Assembly (NCBI GenBank): GCA_016719885.1
Contig: JADJYF010000018.1
Span: forward strand, 1-64,000
Origin: Pseudomonadota bacterium
Lineage (GTDB): Bacteria > Pseudomonadota > Gammaproteobacteria > Ga0077536
Direction: 5' to 3'
Length of the DNA: 64,000 nucleotides
The notes under the pieces are model-generated. The model searched no databases. It saw only the letters and a program-made list of their open reading frames with translations, and was not told the origin of the DNA. Positions 34,176-42,455 of the stretch are shown one piece after another. The first letter of the stretch is position 1. Every line of letters begins with the position of its first letter. Made by a program: the position numbers and the translations under genes.

Positions 34176-34700
34176 ATGACCCTCACACTCGAAACGCTCG
34201 CCGCCCGTCTCAAGGTGCTCGAAGATCAGGAAGCGGTGCGCCACACCTGGCGTGACTACTGCAAATGCCTGGATGCCGATGACTGGCAGGGACTCGCCGA
34301 CGTCTACGCCGCCGACGGTGAACTGGAAATGGTCGGACTCAACACCCTGGTGCCCGGCATCGACGGCCGCTATCGCGGGCGCGAGCACATCATCGAACGT
34401 TTCTACAAGCCGGCCATGGACAGCGCCGCCAACATCGGCAAGGGCCTGTTCGCGACCGGCCACATCAGCACCAACATGCAGGTGGAACTACACGGCGACG
34501 AGGCCACCACCCTCGCCTACTTCTTTGAAATCGTCGCCAACAACACCGTGCTGATCGGCACCTACCAGCACCGCATGCAACGCGATGCCGATCGCTGGCG
34601 ATTCAAGTTCCTGCGCATCTCGGTGCGCTACCACGCCGAACTCAAGGTCGACAACGTCGGCGGCCAGAGCCTGGTCGAGATCCTGGCCAAGCCGTTCTAG
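34176..34700 (+). CDS. SnoaL-like/NTF2-fold protein
   Basis: 174 residues with the nuclear transport factor 2 (cone-shaped) fold used by polyketide cyclases and many small-molecule binding enzymes. It has an AVRHTWRDYCKCLDADDWQG helix, YAADGELEM, YRGREHI and a C-terminal beta sheet (RFKFLRISVRYHAELKV). ATG 34176 is chosen because it begins the alignment and the region before it is compositionally random. It follows the broken FAAL locus by about 100 bp, in the same direction. Function is unknown, but the neighbourhood suggests a lipid or polyketide-like substrate. Confidence 0.82.
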   Translation: MTLTLETLAARLKVLEDQEAVRHTWRDYCKCLDADDWQGLADVYAADGELEMVGLNTLVPGIDGRYRGREHIIERFYKPAMDSAANIGKGLFATGHISTNMQVELHGDEATTLAYFFEIVANNTVLIGTYQHRMQRDADRWRFKFLRISVRYHAELKVDNVGGQSLVEILAKPF

Positions 34701-34712
34701 CCGGCTACACGC

Positions 34713-35345
34713 TCAGCGCTGTGGTTTGCCCGGCGCGTTGGCGCCGGGCCTGACGAGATCGAACCTGTCGGTGGTGCGGGTATAGGTGAAGCCCGCCATG
34801 CGCCCCACCGGACGCAGCTTGTCGACGTCGATACGGAAGTCGTCGAAGTATTCGTCGTCGATGTGGAAGCGCACCACTTCGCCGATCACCAGCGAGCCGC
34901 CCATCGGCAGGGTGCTCATCTCCACCACCTGGCGCAGCTTGCACTCCATCGCGATGTGCGATTCCTTGACGCGCGGCACGGCCACCAGGTCACTGGGCAC
35001 GGGCGTCAGGCCCGACACCTCGAATTCGTCCACCTCGGGCGGGAATTCCGCCGAGGTTTCGTTCATCGGCCGCACGATGTCCTCCGACACCACGTTGACC
35101 ACGAACTCGCCGAGCCGCTCGGCGTTGTTGAGGGTGTCCTTGCGTTTCGCATCCAGGCTCAGCATCGGCGCGAAGGCGATGCACGGCGGATTGGCGCTGA
35201 CGGCGGTGAAGAAGCTGAACGGCGCGAGGTTGTAGATACCGTCGGCGCCCATGGTCGACACGAAGGCGATGGGCCTCGGCAGTATCGAACCAATCAGCAG
35301 CTTGTAGATGTTGAACGGTTCGGTCGATTTGGGATCGATGACCAT
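34713..35345 (-). CDS. Flavin reductase-like domain protein
   Basis: A 210-residue FMN-binding split-barrel protein of the flavin reductase/DIM6-NTAB type. It has the signature LLIGSILPRPIAFVSTMGADG and the FSFFTAVSANPPCIAF segment, and a conserved ETSAEFPPEVDEFEVSGL region. Such proteins reduce FMN with NAD(P)H or are flavoproteins themselves, and could supply reduced FMN to the LLM monooxygenases at 15928 and 47222 (inference). It starts 40 bp after the tartrate-dehydrogenase-like gene in the same direction, so they form a likely operon. A 9-bp GC hairpin lies within its last codons but has no U-tract. Confidence 0.9.
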   Translation of the reverse strand: MVIDPKSTEPFNIYKLLIGSILPRPIAFVSTMGADGIYNLAPFSFFTAVSANPPCIAFAPMLSLDAKRKDTLNNAERLGEFVVNVVSEDIVRPMNETSAEFPPEVDEFEVSGLTPVPSDLVAVPRVKESHIAMECKLRQVVEMSTLPMGGSLVIGEVVRFHIDDEYFDDFRIDVDKLRPVGRMAGFTYTRTTDRFDLVRPGANAPGKPQR

Positions 35346-35385
35346 GGTGCGCCTCTTGTGCTTAGTTGTTGTCCTGTCGCCCAGC

Positions 35386-36468
35386 TCAAGCCGACGCGAG
35401 CTGTGTCGCGATGGCCTGGCCGAGATCGCGCGTGCTGCCGCTGCCGCCGATGTCGCGCGTCAGCGGCGCATCGCGCGGGCCGGCGCGCAGCACGTCCTCG
35501 ATCGCCGTCAGCACCGCCGCGCCGGCTTCCGGGTGACCGAGATGATCGAGCATCATGCCGCCACACCAGATCTGGCCGATGGGATTGGCGATACCCTTGC
35601 CGGCGATATCGGGCGCCGAACCATGCACCGGTTCGAACAGGCTCGGATAGCGGCGCTCGGGATTGATGTTGCCGGACGGCGCGACGCCGATGGTGCCGGT
35701 GCAGGCCGGGCCGAGATCCGAGAGGATGTCGCCGAACAGGTTGCTGGCCACCACCACGTCGAACCAGTCGGGATGCAACACGAAGTGCGCGGACAGGATG
35801 TCGATGTGGAACTTGTCGAGCCGGATGTCGGGATAGTCGGCGGCCATCGCCGCCACGCGCTCGTCCCAGTACGGCATGCTGATGAAAAGCCCGTTGGACT
35901 TGGTGGCCGAGGTCAGGTGCCGCGCCGGCCGTTTCGAGGCGAGTTCGAAGGCGTACTTGAGGATGCGATCGACGCCGGTGCGGGTCATCACCGTTTCCTG
36001 GATCACGACCTCGCGATCGGTGCCGGAAAACAGGCGGCCGCCGACATTCGTGTATTCGCCCTCGGTGTTCTCGCGCACCACCAGGAAGTCGATTTCGCCG
36101 GGCTTGCGGTCCGCCAGGGGACTCTTGATGCCGGGCAGCAGGCGCACCGGCCGCAGGTTCACGTATTGATCGAACTCGCGACGGAACAGCAGCAGCGAGC
36201 CCCACAGCGAGATGTGATCCGGCACCGCATCCGGCCAGCCCACCGCACCGAAATACAGGGCGTCGTAGCCGGCCAGCAGCTCGAACCAGTTGTCCGGCAG
36301 CATCTTGCCGTGGCGCGCGTAGTAGGCGCAGCTCGAGAAATCGTACCAGTCCCATTGCAGCTCGATGCCGAAGCGACGCGCGGCGGCGTCCAGCACGCGC
36401 ACGCCTTCCGGCATCACCTCGGTGCCGATGCCGTCGCCGGGAATGACGGCGATGCGATGTTTGCTCAT
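35386..36468 (-). CDS. Tartrate dehydrogenase/decarboxylase-like enzyme (isocitrate/isopropylmalate dehydrogenase superfamily)
   Basis: A 360-residue NAD-dependent beta-decarboxylating dehydrogenase. N-terminus HRIAVIPGDGIGTEV is family-specific. YYARHGKMLPDNWF, YFGAVGWPDAVPDHISLWG and FRREFDQYVNLRPVRL match tartrate dehydrogenase/D-malate dehydrogenase more closely than isopropylmalate dehydrogenase. VVRENTEGEY, GDILSDLGP and EPVHGSAPDIAGKGIANPIG are the metal/substrate and NAD segments. Start ATG 36468 is preferred over an upstream codon at 36654. A TATACT -10-like hexamer lies at 36507-36502 on its strand. The probable substrate is a 2-hydroxydicarboxylate such as tartrate or D-malate. Confidence 0.88.
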   Translation of the reverse strand: MSKHRIAVIPGDGIGTEVMPEGVRVLDAAARRFGIELQWDWYDFSSCAYYARHGKMLPDNWFELLAGYDALYFGAVGWPDAVPDHISLWGSLLLFRREFDQYVNLRPVRLLPGIKSPLADRKPGEIDFLVVRENTEGEYTNVGGRLFSGTDREVVIQETVMTRTGVDRILKYAFELASKRPARHLTSATKSNGLFISMPYWDERVAAMAADYPDIRLDKFHIDILSAHFVLHPDWFDVVVASNLFGDILSDLGPACTGTIGVAPSGNINPERRYPSLFEPVHGSAPDIAGKGIANPIGQIWCGGMMLDHLGHPEAGAAVLTAIEDVLRAGPRDAPLTRDIGGSGSTRDLGQAIATQLASA

Positions 36469-36562
36469 GCTGTGGAGGCGGGCCGCGATGAATTGGTCAT
36501 CAGTATAGCCATGCCCATGCCAAGCGCCGACCCCGGCGTGGCCCGGGCCTGGGTGCGTGGTC

Positions 36563-37540
36563 TCAATCGCTGTCGATGGACGCCGCCAGCGCCGGCGTGT
36601 AGCGATGGCCTGCGATGTTTTCCGGCGCGAACATCGCGGCCAGGGTGGCGACATCGGCCGCCGAGAGCGCGATGTCGGCCGCCGCCATGTCCTCTTCCAG
36701 CCACGCCACGTGCTTGGTGCCCGGGATCGGCGCCACGCCCTCGCCTTGCGCTAGCAGCCATGCCAGCGCCACCTGTGCGGCGCTGTGACCGCGTGCTTCG
36801 GCAAACGCTTCGAGTTCGGCGACCAGCGCGCGGTTGCGCTTGAAGTCGTCACCGATGAAGCGCGGCATGTCGTGGCGCAGATCGCTGCTTGGCCAATGCA
36901 CGTCGTTGATGCGGCCAGTCAGCATCGCGCGCCCGAGCGGACTGAAGGGCACGAAGCCGATGCCGAGTTCGCGGCAGGTGGGCAGCACGTGGCGCTCCGG
37001 GTCGCGCGTCCACAGCGAGTATTCCGATTGCACGGCGCTGATCGGATGCACCGCGTGGGCGCGACGCAGGGTCTTGGACGAGATCTCCGACAGGCCGATA
37101 TGGCCAATCTTGCCGGCCTTCACCAGCGCCGCCATGGCGCCGACGGTGTCTTCTATCGGCACCTTGGGATCGAGGCGATGCAGGTAGTACAGATCGATAT
37201 GGTCGGTGCGCAGCCGCTTGAGGCTTTCCTCGCAGCGCGCCGCGACCTGCGCCGGGTCGCCATCGATGCCGCGTTTGCCATCGGCGCTCTTGACGATGCC
37301 GAACTTGGTCGCGAGTGTGAACTCGTGACGGCGACCGGCCAGCACCCGTCCCAGCAGTTCCTCGTTGTGGCCCATGCCGTAGGCATTGGCGGTGTCGAGA
37401 AACTTCACGCCGACATCGAGGGCGCGATGCAGCGTGCGCGCGGATTCGGCCGCGTCCGCCTCGCCATAGGATTGCGACATGCTCATGCAGCCGAGGCCGA
37501 GGACCGTCACTTCGAGTGTGCCGAGGCGGGTGGTTTTCAT
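36563..37540 (-). CDS. Aldo/keto reductase
   Basis: A 325-residue TIM-barrel oxidoreductase of the AKR superfamily, related to the YajO/perakine-reductase type. MKTTRLGTLEVTVLGLGCMSMS is the N-terminus; FLDTANAYGMGHNEELLGRVL carries the catalytic Asp and Tyr, TKFG the catalytic Lys region, and LYYLHRLDPKVPIEDT the catalytic His. The NADPH site is near GVAPIPGTKH. The start at 37540 has GGAGCCCCC directly before it. It is divergent from the SDR gene. A TATAGT on its strand at 37579-37574 is a plausible -10 element. The physiological substrate is unknown. Confidence 0.92.
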   Translation of the reverse strand: MKTTRLGTLEVTVLGLGCMSMSQSYGEADAAESARTLHRALDVGVKFLDTANAYGMGHNEELLGRVLAGRRHEFTLATKFGIVKSADGKRGIDGDPAQVAARCEESLKRLRTDHIDLYYLHRLDPKVPIEDTVGAMAALVKAGKIGHIGLSEISSKTLRRAHAVHPISAVQSEYSLWTRDPERHVLPTCRELGIGFVPFSPLGRAMLTGRINDVHWPSSDLRHDMPRFIGDDFKRNRALVAELEAFAEARGHSAAQVALAWLLAQGEGVAPIPGTKHVAWLEEDMAAADIALSAADVATLAAMFAPENIAGHRYTPALAASIDSD

Positions 37541-37570
37541 GGGGGCTCCAGTTCGATGCGCGCGACGCGC

Positions 37571-37620
37571 CGGACTATAGCACTCGCCTCGTATCGCGCC
37601 GCGGTCCTCGCTATAGTCGC
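37571..37620. promoter_or_regulatory. Divergent promoter region between aldo/keto reductase and SDR
   Basis: Two TATAGT hexamers are visible: 37579-37574 on the minus strand for the aldo/keto reductase and 37612-37617 on the plus strand for the SDR. They are 32 bp apart and face away from each other, so the two genes are likely transcribed from back-to-back promoters. No clear -35 was seen for either. Confidence 0.45.
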
Positions 37621-37677
37621 AACGACAAACGCCAGTGCGCGTGTCACCACTACTCGATAGATCAGGGGAGCACACCC

Positions 37678-38448
37678 ATGGACCTTGGACTCAAGGGCAA
37701 ATGCGCCATCGTCACCGGCGCCACGCGCGGCATCGGCCGCGCCATCGCCGAACAACTGCTCGGCGAAGGTTGCAAGGTTTCAATCTGCGCACGCAAGGCC
37801 GACGAAGTGGCGAGCGCGGTGGCGGCGCTGCGCGCACTGGGCGGCGCCGACGCCACGGTCCACGGCGGCGTCGCCGACGTCGCCAGTCGCGAAGCCGTCG
37901 ACGCCTGGGTGGCGGCCAGTGCCGCTGCGCTGGGCGGCATCGACGTGGTGGTGGCGAACGTCAGCGCGCTGGCCGGCGCGCCCGGCGAGGACAGCTGGCG
38001 TGCGGGCATGGAAATCGACGTGCTCGGCACGGTGCGCACGGTCGAAGCCGCGCTACCGCATCTCGAGCGCTCGAGCGCGGCGTCGATCGTGGCGGTGTCC
38101 TCCACCGCCGCGCTGGAAGCCTTCGGCGGGCCGCGCGCCTACAACGCGGTCAAGGCCGCCGTCATCAACTACGTGTCGAATCTCGCCACCCAACTCGCGC
38201 CCAAGAACATCCGTGCCAACACCGTGTCACCCGGCACCATTTATTTCGACGACGGCGTGTGGGGCGCGCGCAAGCGCGACATGCCGGCCATCTACGAGGC
38301 CGCGCTCGCGCAAAATCCCATGGGCCGCATGGGCACGCCGGCGGAAGTGGCGAACGCCGTGGTATTCGTGGCAAGTCCGGCGGCGAGTTTCGTGACGGGC
38401 GCCAACCTCGTGGTGGACGGCGGCTTTACGCGGCGCGTGCAGTACTAG
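37678..38448 (+). CDS. SDR-family NAD(P)-dependent oxidoreductase
   Basis: A 256-residue classical short-chain dehydrogenase. NAD(P) site TGATRGIGRA near residue 14; catalytic Ser in VVSSTAAL-like VAVSSTAALEAFG, catalytic Tyr/Lys in YNAVKAA (YxxxK). The LVVDGG tail is normal. The start ATG 37678 has AGGGGAG 8 bases upstream. The first residues MDLGLKGK are typical for cytoplasmic members that reduce 3-oxoacyl or steroid-type substrates. Divergent from the aldo/keto reductase; convergent toward the NsrR gene, with a REP element between them. Confidence 0.92.
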   Translation: MDLGLKGKCAIVTGATRGIGRAIAEQLLGEGCKVSICARKADEVASAVAALRALGGADATVHGGVADVASREAVDAWVAASAAALGGIDVVVANVSALAGAPGEDSWRAGMEIDVLGTVRTVEAALPHLERSSAASIVAVSSTAALEAFGGPRAYNAVKAAVINYVSNLATQLAPKNIRANTVSPGTIYFDDGVWGARKRDMPAIYEAALAQNPMGRMGTPAEVANAVVFVASPAASFVTGANLVVDGGFTRRVQY

Positions 38449-38466
38449 GCGATCGCGGATGGCATG

Positions 38467-38494
38467 AATGTGCGAATGAATTCGCACCTACATG
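38467..38494. repeat. REP-like element (family B)
   Basis: Palindrome GTGCGAATGAATTCGCAC flanked on one side by CTACA, so that on the minus strand it reads TGTAGGTGCGAATTCATTCG. It has a GTAG head plus palindrome, the structure of RAYT-mobilised REPs but with a different sequence from family A. It lies between the convergent SDR and NsrR genes. A related copy is at 44865-44884. Confidence 0.75.
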
Positions 38495-38523
38495 TCACCG
38501 CCACGCACATTCACTGCCGACGC

Positions 38524-38973
38524 CTAAAGCCTCCTGCGCTCGTCGATCAACAACACCCGCGCCAGCGCCTTGTGGTTCACCAGCAGGTCGGCCAGGGTGT
38601 ACTGGCTGAGCACCGTCTGGAACGCCTCCACCGCTTCGCGCAGGATGCCGCGCAGGCGGCAAGCCTTGACGATGCCGCAGGTGTTGGCCCTGGCGTCGAA
38701 GCACTCGGCCACCAACGCATCGCCTTCGGCGGCCTTCACCACCGCGCCGATGTTGATGGCTTCGGGCGCGCGGGCGAGTTCGATACCGCCGCTGCGGCCC
38801 CGCACATTGGTCAACAGGCCTTCCTGTCCCAGGAAATGCACGACCTTCATCAGGTGATTGCGCGAAATGTCGAAGGCGCTCGCGATCTCGGCGATGGTCG
38901 CGCGCCGATCTGGATCGGTGCCGAGATACATCAGTACCCTGAGGCAGTAGTCGGTGAAACTGGTCAGGCGCAT
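38524..38973 (-). CDS. nsrR: Rrf2-family NO-sensing repressor NsrR
   Basis: A 149-residue winged-helix Rrf2 regulator beginning MRLTSFTDYCLRVLMYL. The DNA-recognition helix region is ISRNHLMKVVHFLGQEG. Three cysteines, C91, C99 and C105 (ECF, NTC, KAC), sit where NsrR ligates its iron-sulfur cluster, which reacts with nitric oxide. The motif GRSGGIELARAPEAINIG is typical of NsrR. It lies 65 bp downstream of qNOR in the same direction, and an excellent NsrR site precedes qNOR, so it likely represses the operon and thereby itself. Confidence 0.9.
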   Translation of the reverse strand: MRLTSFTDYCLRVLMYLGTDPDRRATIAEIASAFDISRNHLMKVVHFLGQEGLLTNVRGRSGGIELARAPEAINIGAVVKAAEGDALVAECFDARANTCGIVKACRLRGILREAVEAFQTVLSQYTLADLLVNHKALARVLLIDERRRL

Positions 38974-39038
38974 GCTGCGTTCCTCGTCGCGCGCCGGGCA
39001 GCCCCTGCCGCCCGGCTTTGCATGAGTCTACTGACAAT

Positions 39039-41309
39039 TCACACCGCGCGTGGCTCGGTGTGGGTCAGCGCCTTGCCGCGCGGCTGCCACAACAGGCGCG
39101 CCGCGTAGCAGGCCAGCAGCACGCCGCCGACGGCGAACACGATGTCGCCCGGCACGCGCAGCCACACCAGGCCTTCCATCACCTTGGAGTGGATGACTTC
39201 CGGCGAACGCGCATACCACAGGCCGTGGCTGATGCTGGCCCAGGCCTGGTAGATGCCGGCCGGCAGCAAGGACATGAATACCATCATGGCGAGCCCGCCG
39301 TTCAGCGACCAGAACGTCCAACTGAGCACGCGGTCGGCGTGCACGGCATGGGCATACAGGCCGCGCAGGCAGAACAGCATGAGGCCGATGCCGAGCATGC
39401 CATACACGCCGAACAGCGCGGCATGGCCGTGGGCCGGCGTCATGTTCAGGCCCTGCACGTAGTACAGCGATGCCGGCGGATTGATGGCGAAGCCCAGCAG
39501 GCCCGCGCCCACCGTGTTCCAGAAGCCGACCGCGACGAAGAACAGGATCGGCCAGCGGTAGTTCGCCACCCACGGCGCCGCGCGGCTGCGACGGTAGTTC
39601 TTGAAGCCTTCACTGCCGAGCAGCGCCAGCGGCACCACTTCCAGCGCCGAGAACACCGCGCCGATGGCGATCACCGAGGTCGGCGTGCCGGTCCAGTAGA
39701 GGTGATGCAAGGTGCCGAGGATGCCACCGAACAGGAACACGATGGTCTCCATCACGATCGCGCGGTTGGCGCTCGCGGCGCGCACCAGGCCGAGACGCGT
39801 GAACAGCAGCGCGATCACCGCGGTCGCGAACACTTCGAAGAAGCCTTCCACCCACAGGTGCACCAGCCACCAGCGCCAGTATTCGATCATCGAGTAATGG
39901 GTATTGCGCCCCCAGGCCAGGGACGCGGTGTAGAACAGGCCGATGCAGGTGGCCGACAGGAACACCATGGCGACCAGGCCGCGGCTCTCCGACGGACGCT
40001 TGAGCGCCGGCCACAGCGCACGGCCCATCAAGGTCAGCCACAGCATCAGGCCAACGAACAGCAACACCTGCCAGATACGGCCCATGTTGGTGTATTCCAG
40101 GCCCTGCGCGCCCAGCCAGAACGAGAACTCGACGCCCTGGCGTTGTAAGGCGCCCAGCCACGCGCAGGCGGTGGAACCGGCGACGACGAAGATCAGCGCC
40201 CAGAACAACGCGTGCACGCCCAGCGTCTGGAAGCGTGGTTCATGCCCTGCCAGCAGCGGCGAGATATACAGGCCGGTGGCAAGCCACGCGGTCGCGATCC
40301 AGAACACGCCGAACTGGGTGTGGATGCTGCGGCTCATCGAGTAGGGCAGGATGTCGCCGAGCGGCAGACCGAAGAACGCGCGACCTTCGACGGCGTAATG
40401 GGCGGTCAATACGCCGACCGCGATTTGCACCAGGAACAGCGCCACCACCACGAAGAAATACTTGCGCGTGGCGAGCATCGAGGGCGTCGGCGTGGCGCCG
40501 AACAAGGGGTCGTGCTTGGGCGGCTCGGGATCGGCGCCTTCATCATGCGCGGAGTGATACCACAGCATGCCGGCGATACCGCCGATCAGGAGAATGATGC
40601 TGACCAAGGTCCACACCGCGCTGCCGGTGGTGAGCGTGTTGCCCACCAGTGGCTCGTGCGGCCAGTTGCTGGTGTAGGACAGGCCGCTTTCGCCGGGGCG
40701 GTCGGTGGCGGCCGCCCACGAAGACCAGAAGAAGAAGCCGGTCAGCGCCGCACGATCGCTGGCGGCGGGCACCAGGTCGTCGGACATCGCGTACTGGTCG
40801 CGCAGTTTCTCCAGCGCCGGATCGCTCGCGAACAGTCCGGCGTAGTGCGCGGCCACCGCGCGTATCGCTTCGGCGCGCTGCGCGGAGACCGTCAGCACAC
40901 CGCTGGCCGCGTCGTAGGCGTTGTGGCGCATTTCCTGGCGCACGCGCGCATCGACCGCGGCCTTGCCGGGCGCCGCCAGGCTGGCGTAGTCGGTGGCGTA
41001 ATCGGCTTTCGCGTAGATGGCGGCCAGCGTGGTCGCCTCGCGGTGCAGCCAGTCGGCCGACCAGTCGGGCGCCACGTAGCTGCCGTGGCCCCATACCGTG
41101 CCGAGCTGTTGACCGCCGGCCGCCAGCCACACGCGCTGACCGAGTTGAATCTCGTCGCCGCCGTAGAGCTTGCTGCCATCGCTGCTGACGACGGCGGTGG
41201 GGATGGGCGGCGCCTTCAGGTAGATCTCGCGACCTATCCAGCCTAGCACCGCAAAAGAGGCGACGAAGACGACGCCCAGCCAAGTCCAGAGTTTTCGAGT
41301 GGGTTGCAT
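39039..41309 (-). CDS. norZ: Quinol-dependent nitric oxide reductase (qNOR, NorZ/NorB type)
   Basis: A 756-residue single-subunit NO reductase (2 NO to N2O) of the heme-copper superfamily. An N-terminal helix and a periplasmic cytochrome-c-like domain without heme (YGGDEIQLGQRVW, WGHGSYVAPDWSADWLHRE) are followed by about 13 membrane helices carrying the heme/FeB ligands: MSRSIHTQFGVFWIATAW, EYWRWWLVHLWVEGFFEVF, TLHHLYWTGTPT, AHGHAALFGVYGMLGIGL. Quinol is the direct donor since there is no NorC partner. The start is ATG 41309. It serves NO detoxification or respiratory denitrification; a nitrite reductase is not in this window. Confidence 0.94.
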   Translation of the reverse strand: MQPTRKLWTWLGVVFVASFAVLGWIGREIYLKAPPIPTAVVSSDGSKLYGGDEIQLGQRVWLAAGGQQLGTVWGHGSYVAPDWSADWLHREATTLAAIYAKADYATDYASLAAPGKAAVDARVRQEMRHNAYDAASGVLTVSAQRAEAIRAVAAHYAGLFASDPALEKLRDQYAMSDDLVPAASDRAALTGFFFWSSWAAATDRPGESGLSYTSNWPHEPLVGNTLTTGSAVWTLVSIILLIGGIAGMLWYHSAHDEGADPEPPKHDPLFGATPTPSMLATRKYFFVVVALFLVQIAVGVLTAHYAVEGRAFFGLPLGDILPYSMSRSIHTQFGVFWIATAWLATGLYISPLLAGHEPRFQTLGVHALFWALIFVVAGSTACAWLGALQRQGVEFSFWLGAQGLEYTNMGRIWQVLLFVGLMLWLTLMGRALWPALKRPSESRGLVAMVFLSATCIGLFYTASLAWGRNTHYSMIEYWRWWLVHLWVEGFFEVFATAVIALLFTRLGLVRAASANRAIVMETIVFLFGGILGTLHHLYWTGTPTSVIAIGAVFSALEVVPLALLGSEGFKNYRRSRAAPWVANYRWPILFFVAVGFWNTVGAGLLGFAINPPASLYYVQGLNMTPAHGHAALFGVYGMLGIGLMLFCLRGLYAHAVHADRVLSWTFWSLNGGLAMMVFMSLLPAGIYQAWASISHGLWYARSPEVIHSKVMEGLVWLRVPGDIVFAVGGVLLACYAARLLWQPRGKALTHTEPRAV

Positions 41310-41365
41310 GATGGCCTCGCAAGGACAACGTTGGAATTCGTCATCAGTGTCGGCCGCGGGCTTTA

Positions 41366-41388
41366 AAGATTCAATAAAAATGCCTCTT
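41366..41388. promoter_or_regulatory. NsrR operator upstream of qNOR
   Basis: A 23-bp dyad: left half AAGATTCAATA, centre A, right half AAATGCCTCTT. Compared with the known NsrR 11-1-11 inverted repeat (AAGATGCATTT half-sites), 19 of 23 bases match. It lies about 57 bp before the ATG of qNOR. A second half-site-like stretch AAGACGCATTT at 41391-41401 follows immediately, giving possible tandem binding. NO should relieve repression. Confidence 0.85.
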
Positions 41389-41439
41389 TAAAGACGCATT
41401 TATGATGCTTGTTTGAGCGCGATCAAGTATTGGCGGGGC

Positions 41440-42354
41440 TCAGGCGCCCAGGCGCCAGCGCTGATGCCGGCGCCCGCCGCGGCCGGCGAGGCCATCGACG
41501 ACGCCGGCCAGGGTCGCCCAGCATTGCGCGGCGCGGCGCGGCTCGTTGAGCAGCGCCGCCAGCAGCCGCGCGGCGATGCTCGGCAGGGTCTCGCGGTACA
41601 GGCGCGCGCCGAAATGGCGCCGCGCGACGAAGATGCGGTTGCGCGTGTCGTAGTAGCGCTTCCACGGCGGCAGGGCGAGGCAATGCAAGGTCTTGCCGGG
41701 CAATGCGAATCGATAGCTGGTCGAGGGCGGATGATGGATGCGGCTGGCGGCCACCATGCGCAGGCGCGCGCCGGCCGCGCAGGCGCGCAGGCAGTACTCG
41801 AGATCGTCCGCCGCCAGGAAGAACTCGGCGTCGGGCAGGCCGATGCGCGCCACCAGTTCGCGATGTACGAAGATGCCGAGGAACGGCAGGAACTCGACGT
41901 CGGCTTCGGCCGGCAGTTCGGCCAGCGAATGCAGTCGGCGACCATCGGCGGTGAGGGTCATGGCCCAGGCGAGGCGCTCGCCGGCCACCGCCGTCGAGCC
42001 ATAGACATTGCGCGGCTCCGGCGCGACGGCGAGCAACGCCTGCAACGCGTCGCACGCCGGACGCGCGTCATCGTCCATCATCCACACCCAGTCGGCGCCG
42101 TCGGCGATGGCGCGCTCGAGGCCGACCGCGAAGCCGCCCGCACCGCCGCGGTTGTCGGCCAGGCACTGGTAGTCGACCTCGGCACGCGCCAGCCAGCCGG
42201 CGGCGCGCAAGGCCTCCGCCGTGCCATCGCTGGAGGCGTTGTCGATGATGTGGATGCGCGTCGCCGCGTGGCTTTGCGCCGCCAGCGCCGCCAGGCATTC
42301 CAGCAGCAGGGCGCAACGGTTGTAGGTGACGACGACGACGGCGATGTGCGGCAT
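41440..42354 (-). CDS. Family 2 glycosyltransferase
   Basis: A 304-residue GT2-type transferase. N-terminal nucleotide-sugar fold VVVVTYNRCALLLECLAAL, then IIDNASSDGTAEALR, DNRGGAGGFAVGLE and the metal-binding MMDDDARP. A later acidic motif FFLAADDLEYCLRA holds the probable catalytic base. The length and motifs resemble galactofuranosyl- or rhamnosyl-transferase subfamilies. There is no membrane segment. It is divergent from the OYE homologue, with no other glycan genes nearby, so the acceptor is unknown. Confidence 0.88.
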   Translation of the reverse strand: MPHIAVVVVTYNRCALLLECLAALAAQSHAATRIHIIDNASSDGTAEALRAAGWLARAEVDYQCLADNRGGAGGFAVGLERAIADGADWVWMMDDDARPACDALQALLAVAPEPRNVYGSTAVAGERLAWAMTLTADGRRLHSLAELPAEADVEFLPFLGIFVHRELVARIGLPDAEFFLAADDLEYCLRACAAGARLRMVAASRIHHPPSTSYRFALPGKTLHCLALPPWKRYYDTRNRIFVARRHFGARLYRETLPSIAARLLAALLNEPRRAAQCWATLAGVVDGLAGRGGRRHQRWRLGA

Positions 42355-42455
42355 GGCCCATTGTCGCAGACCGCGCAGCGCTTGCCGCCCCTCGCGCTGC
42401 TTGCCGCCGCGCGAAGCGAGCCCTTATCCTGCCGCCAACCTGCCGAGGAGCCGCC

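Noticed and set aside
34728..34749. GC hairpin GCCCGGCGC/GCGCCGGGC at the end of the flavin reductase gene
   Set aside because: It lies inside coding sequence and has no U-tract on either strand, so I did not call it a terminator.
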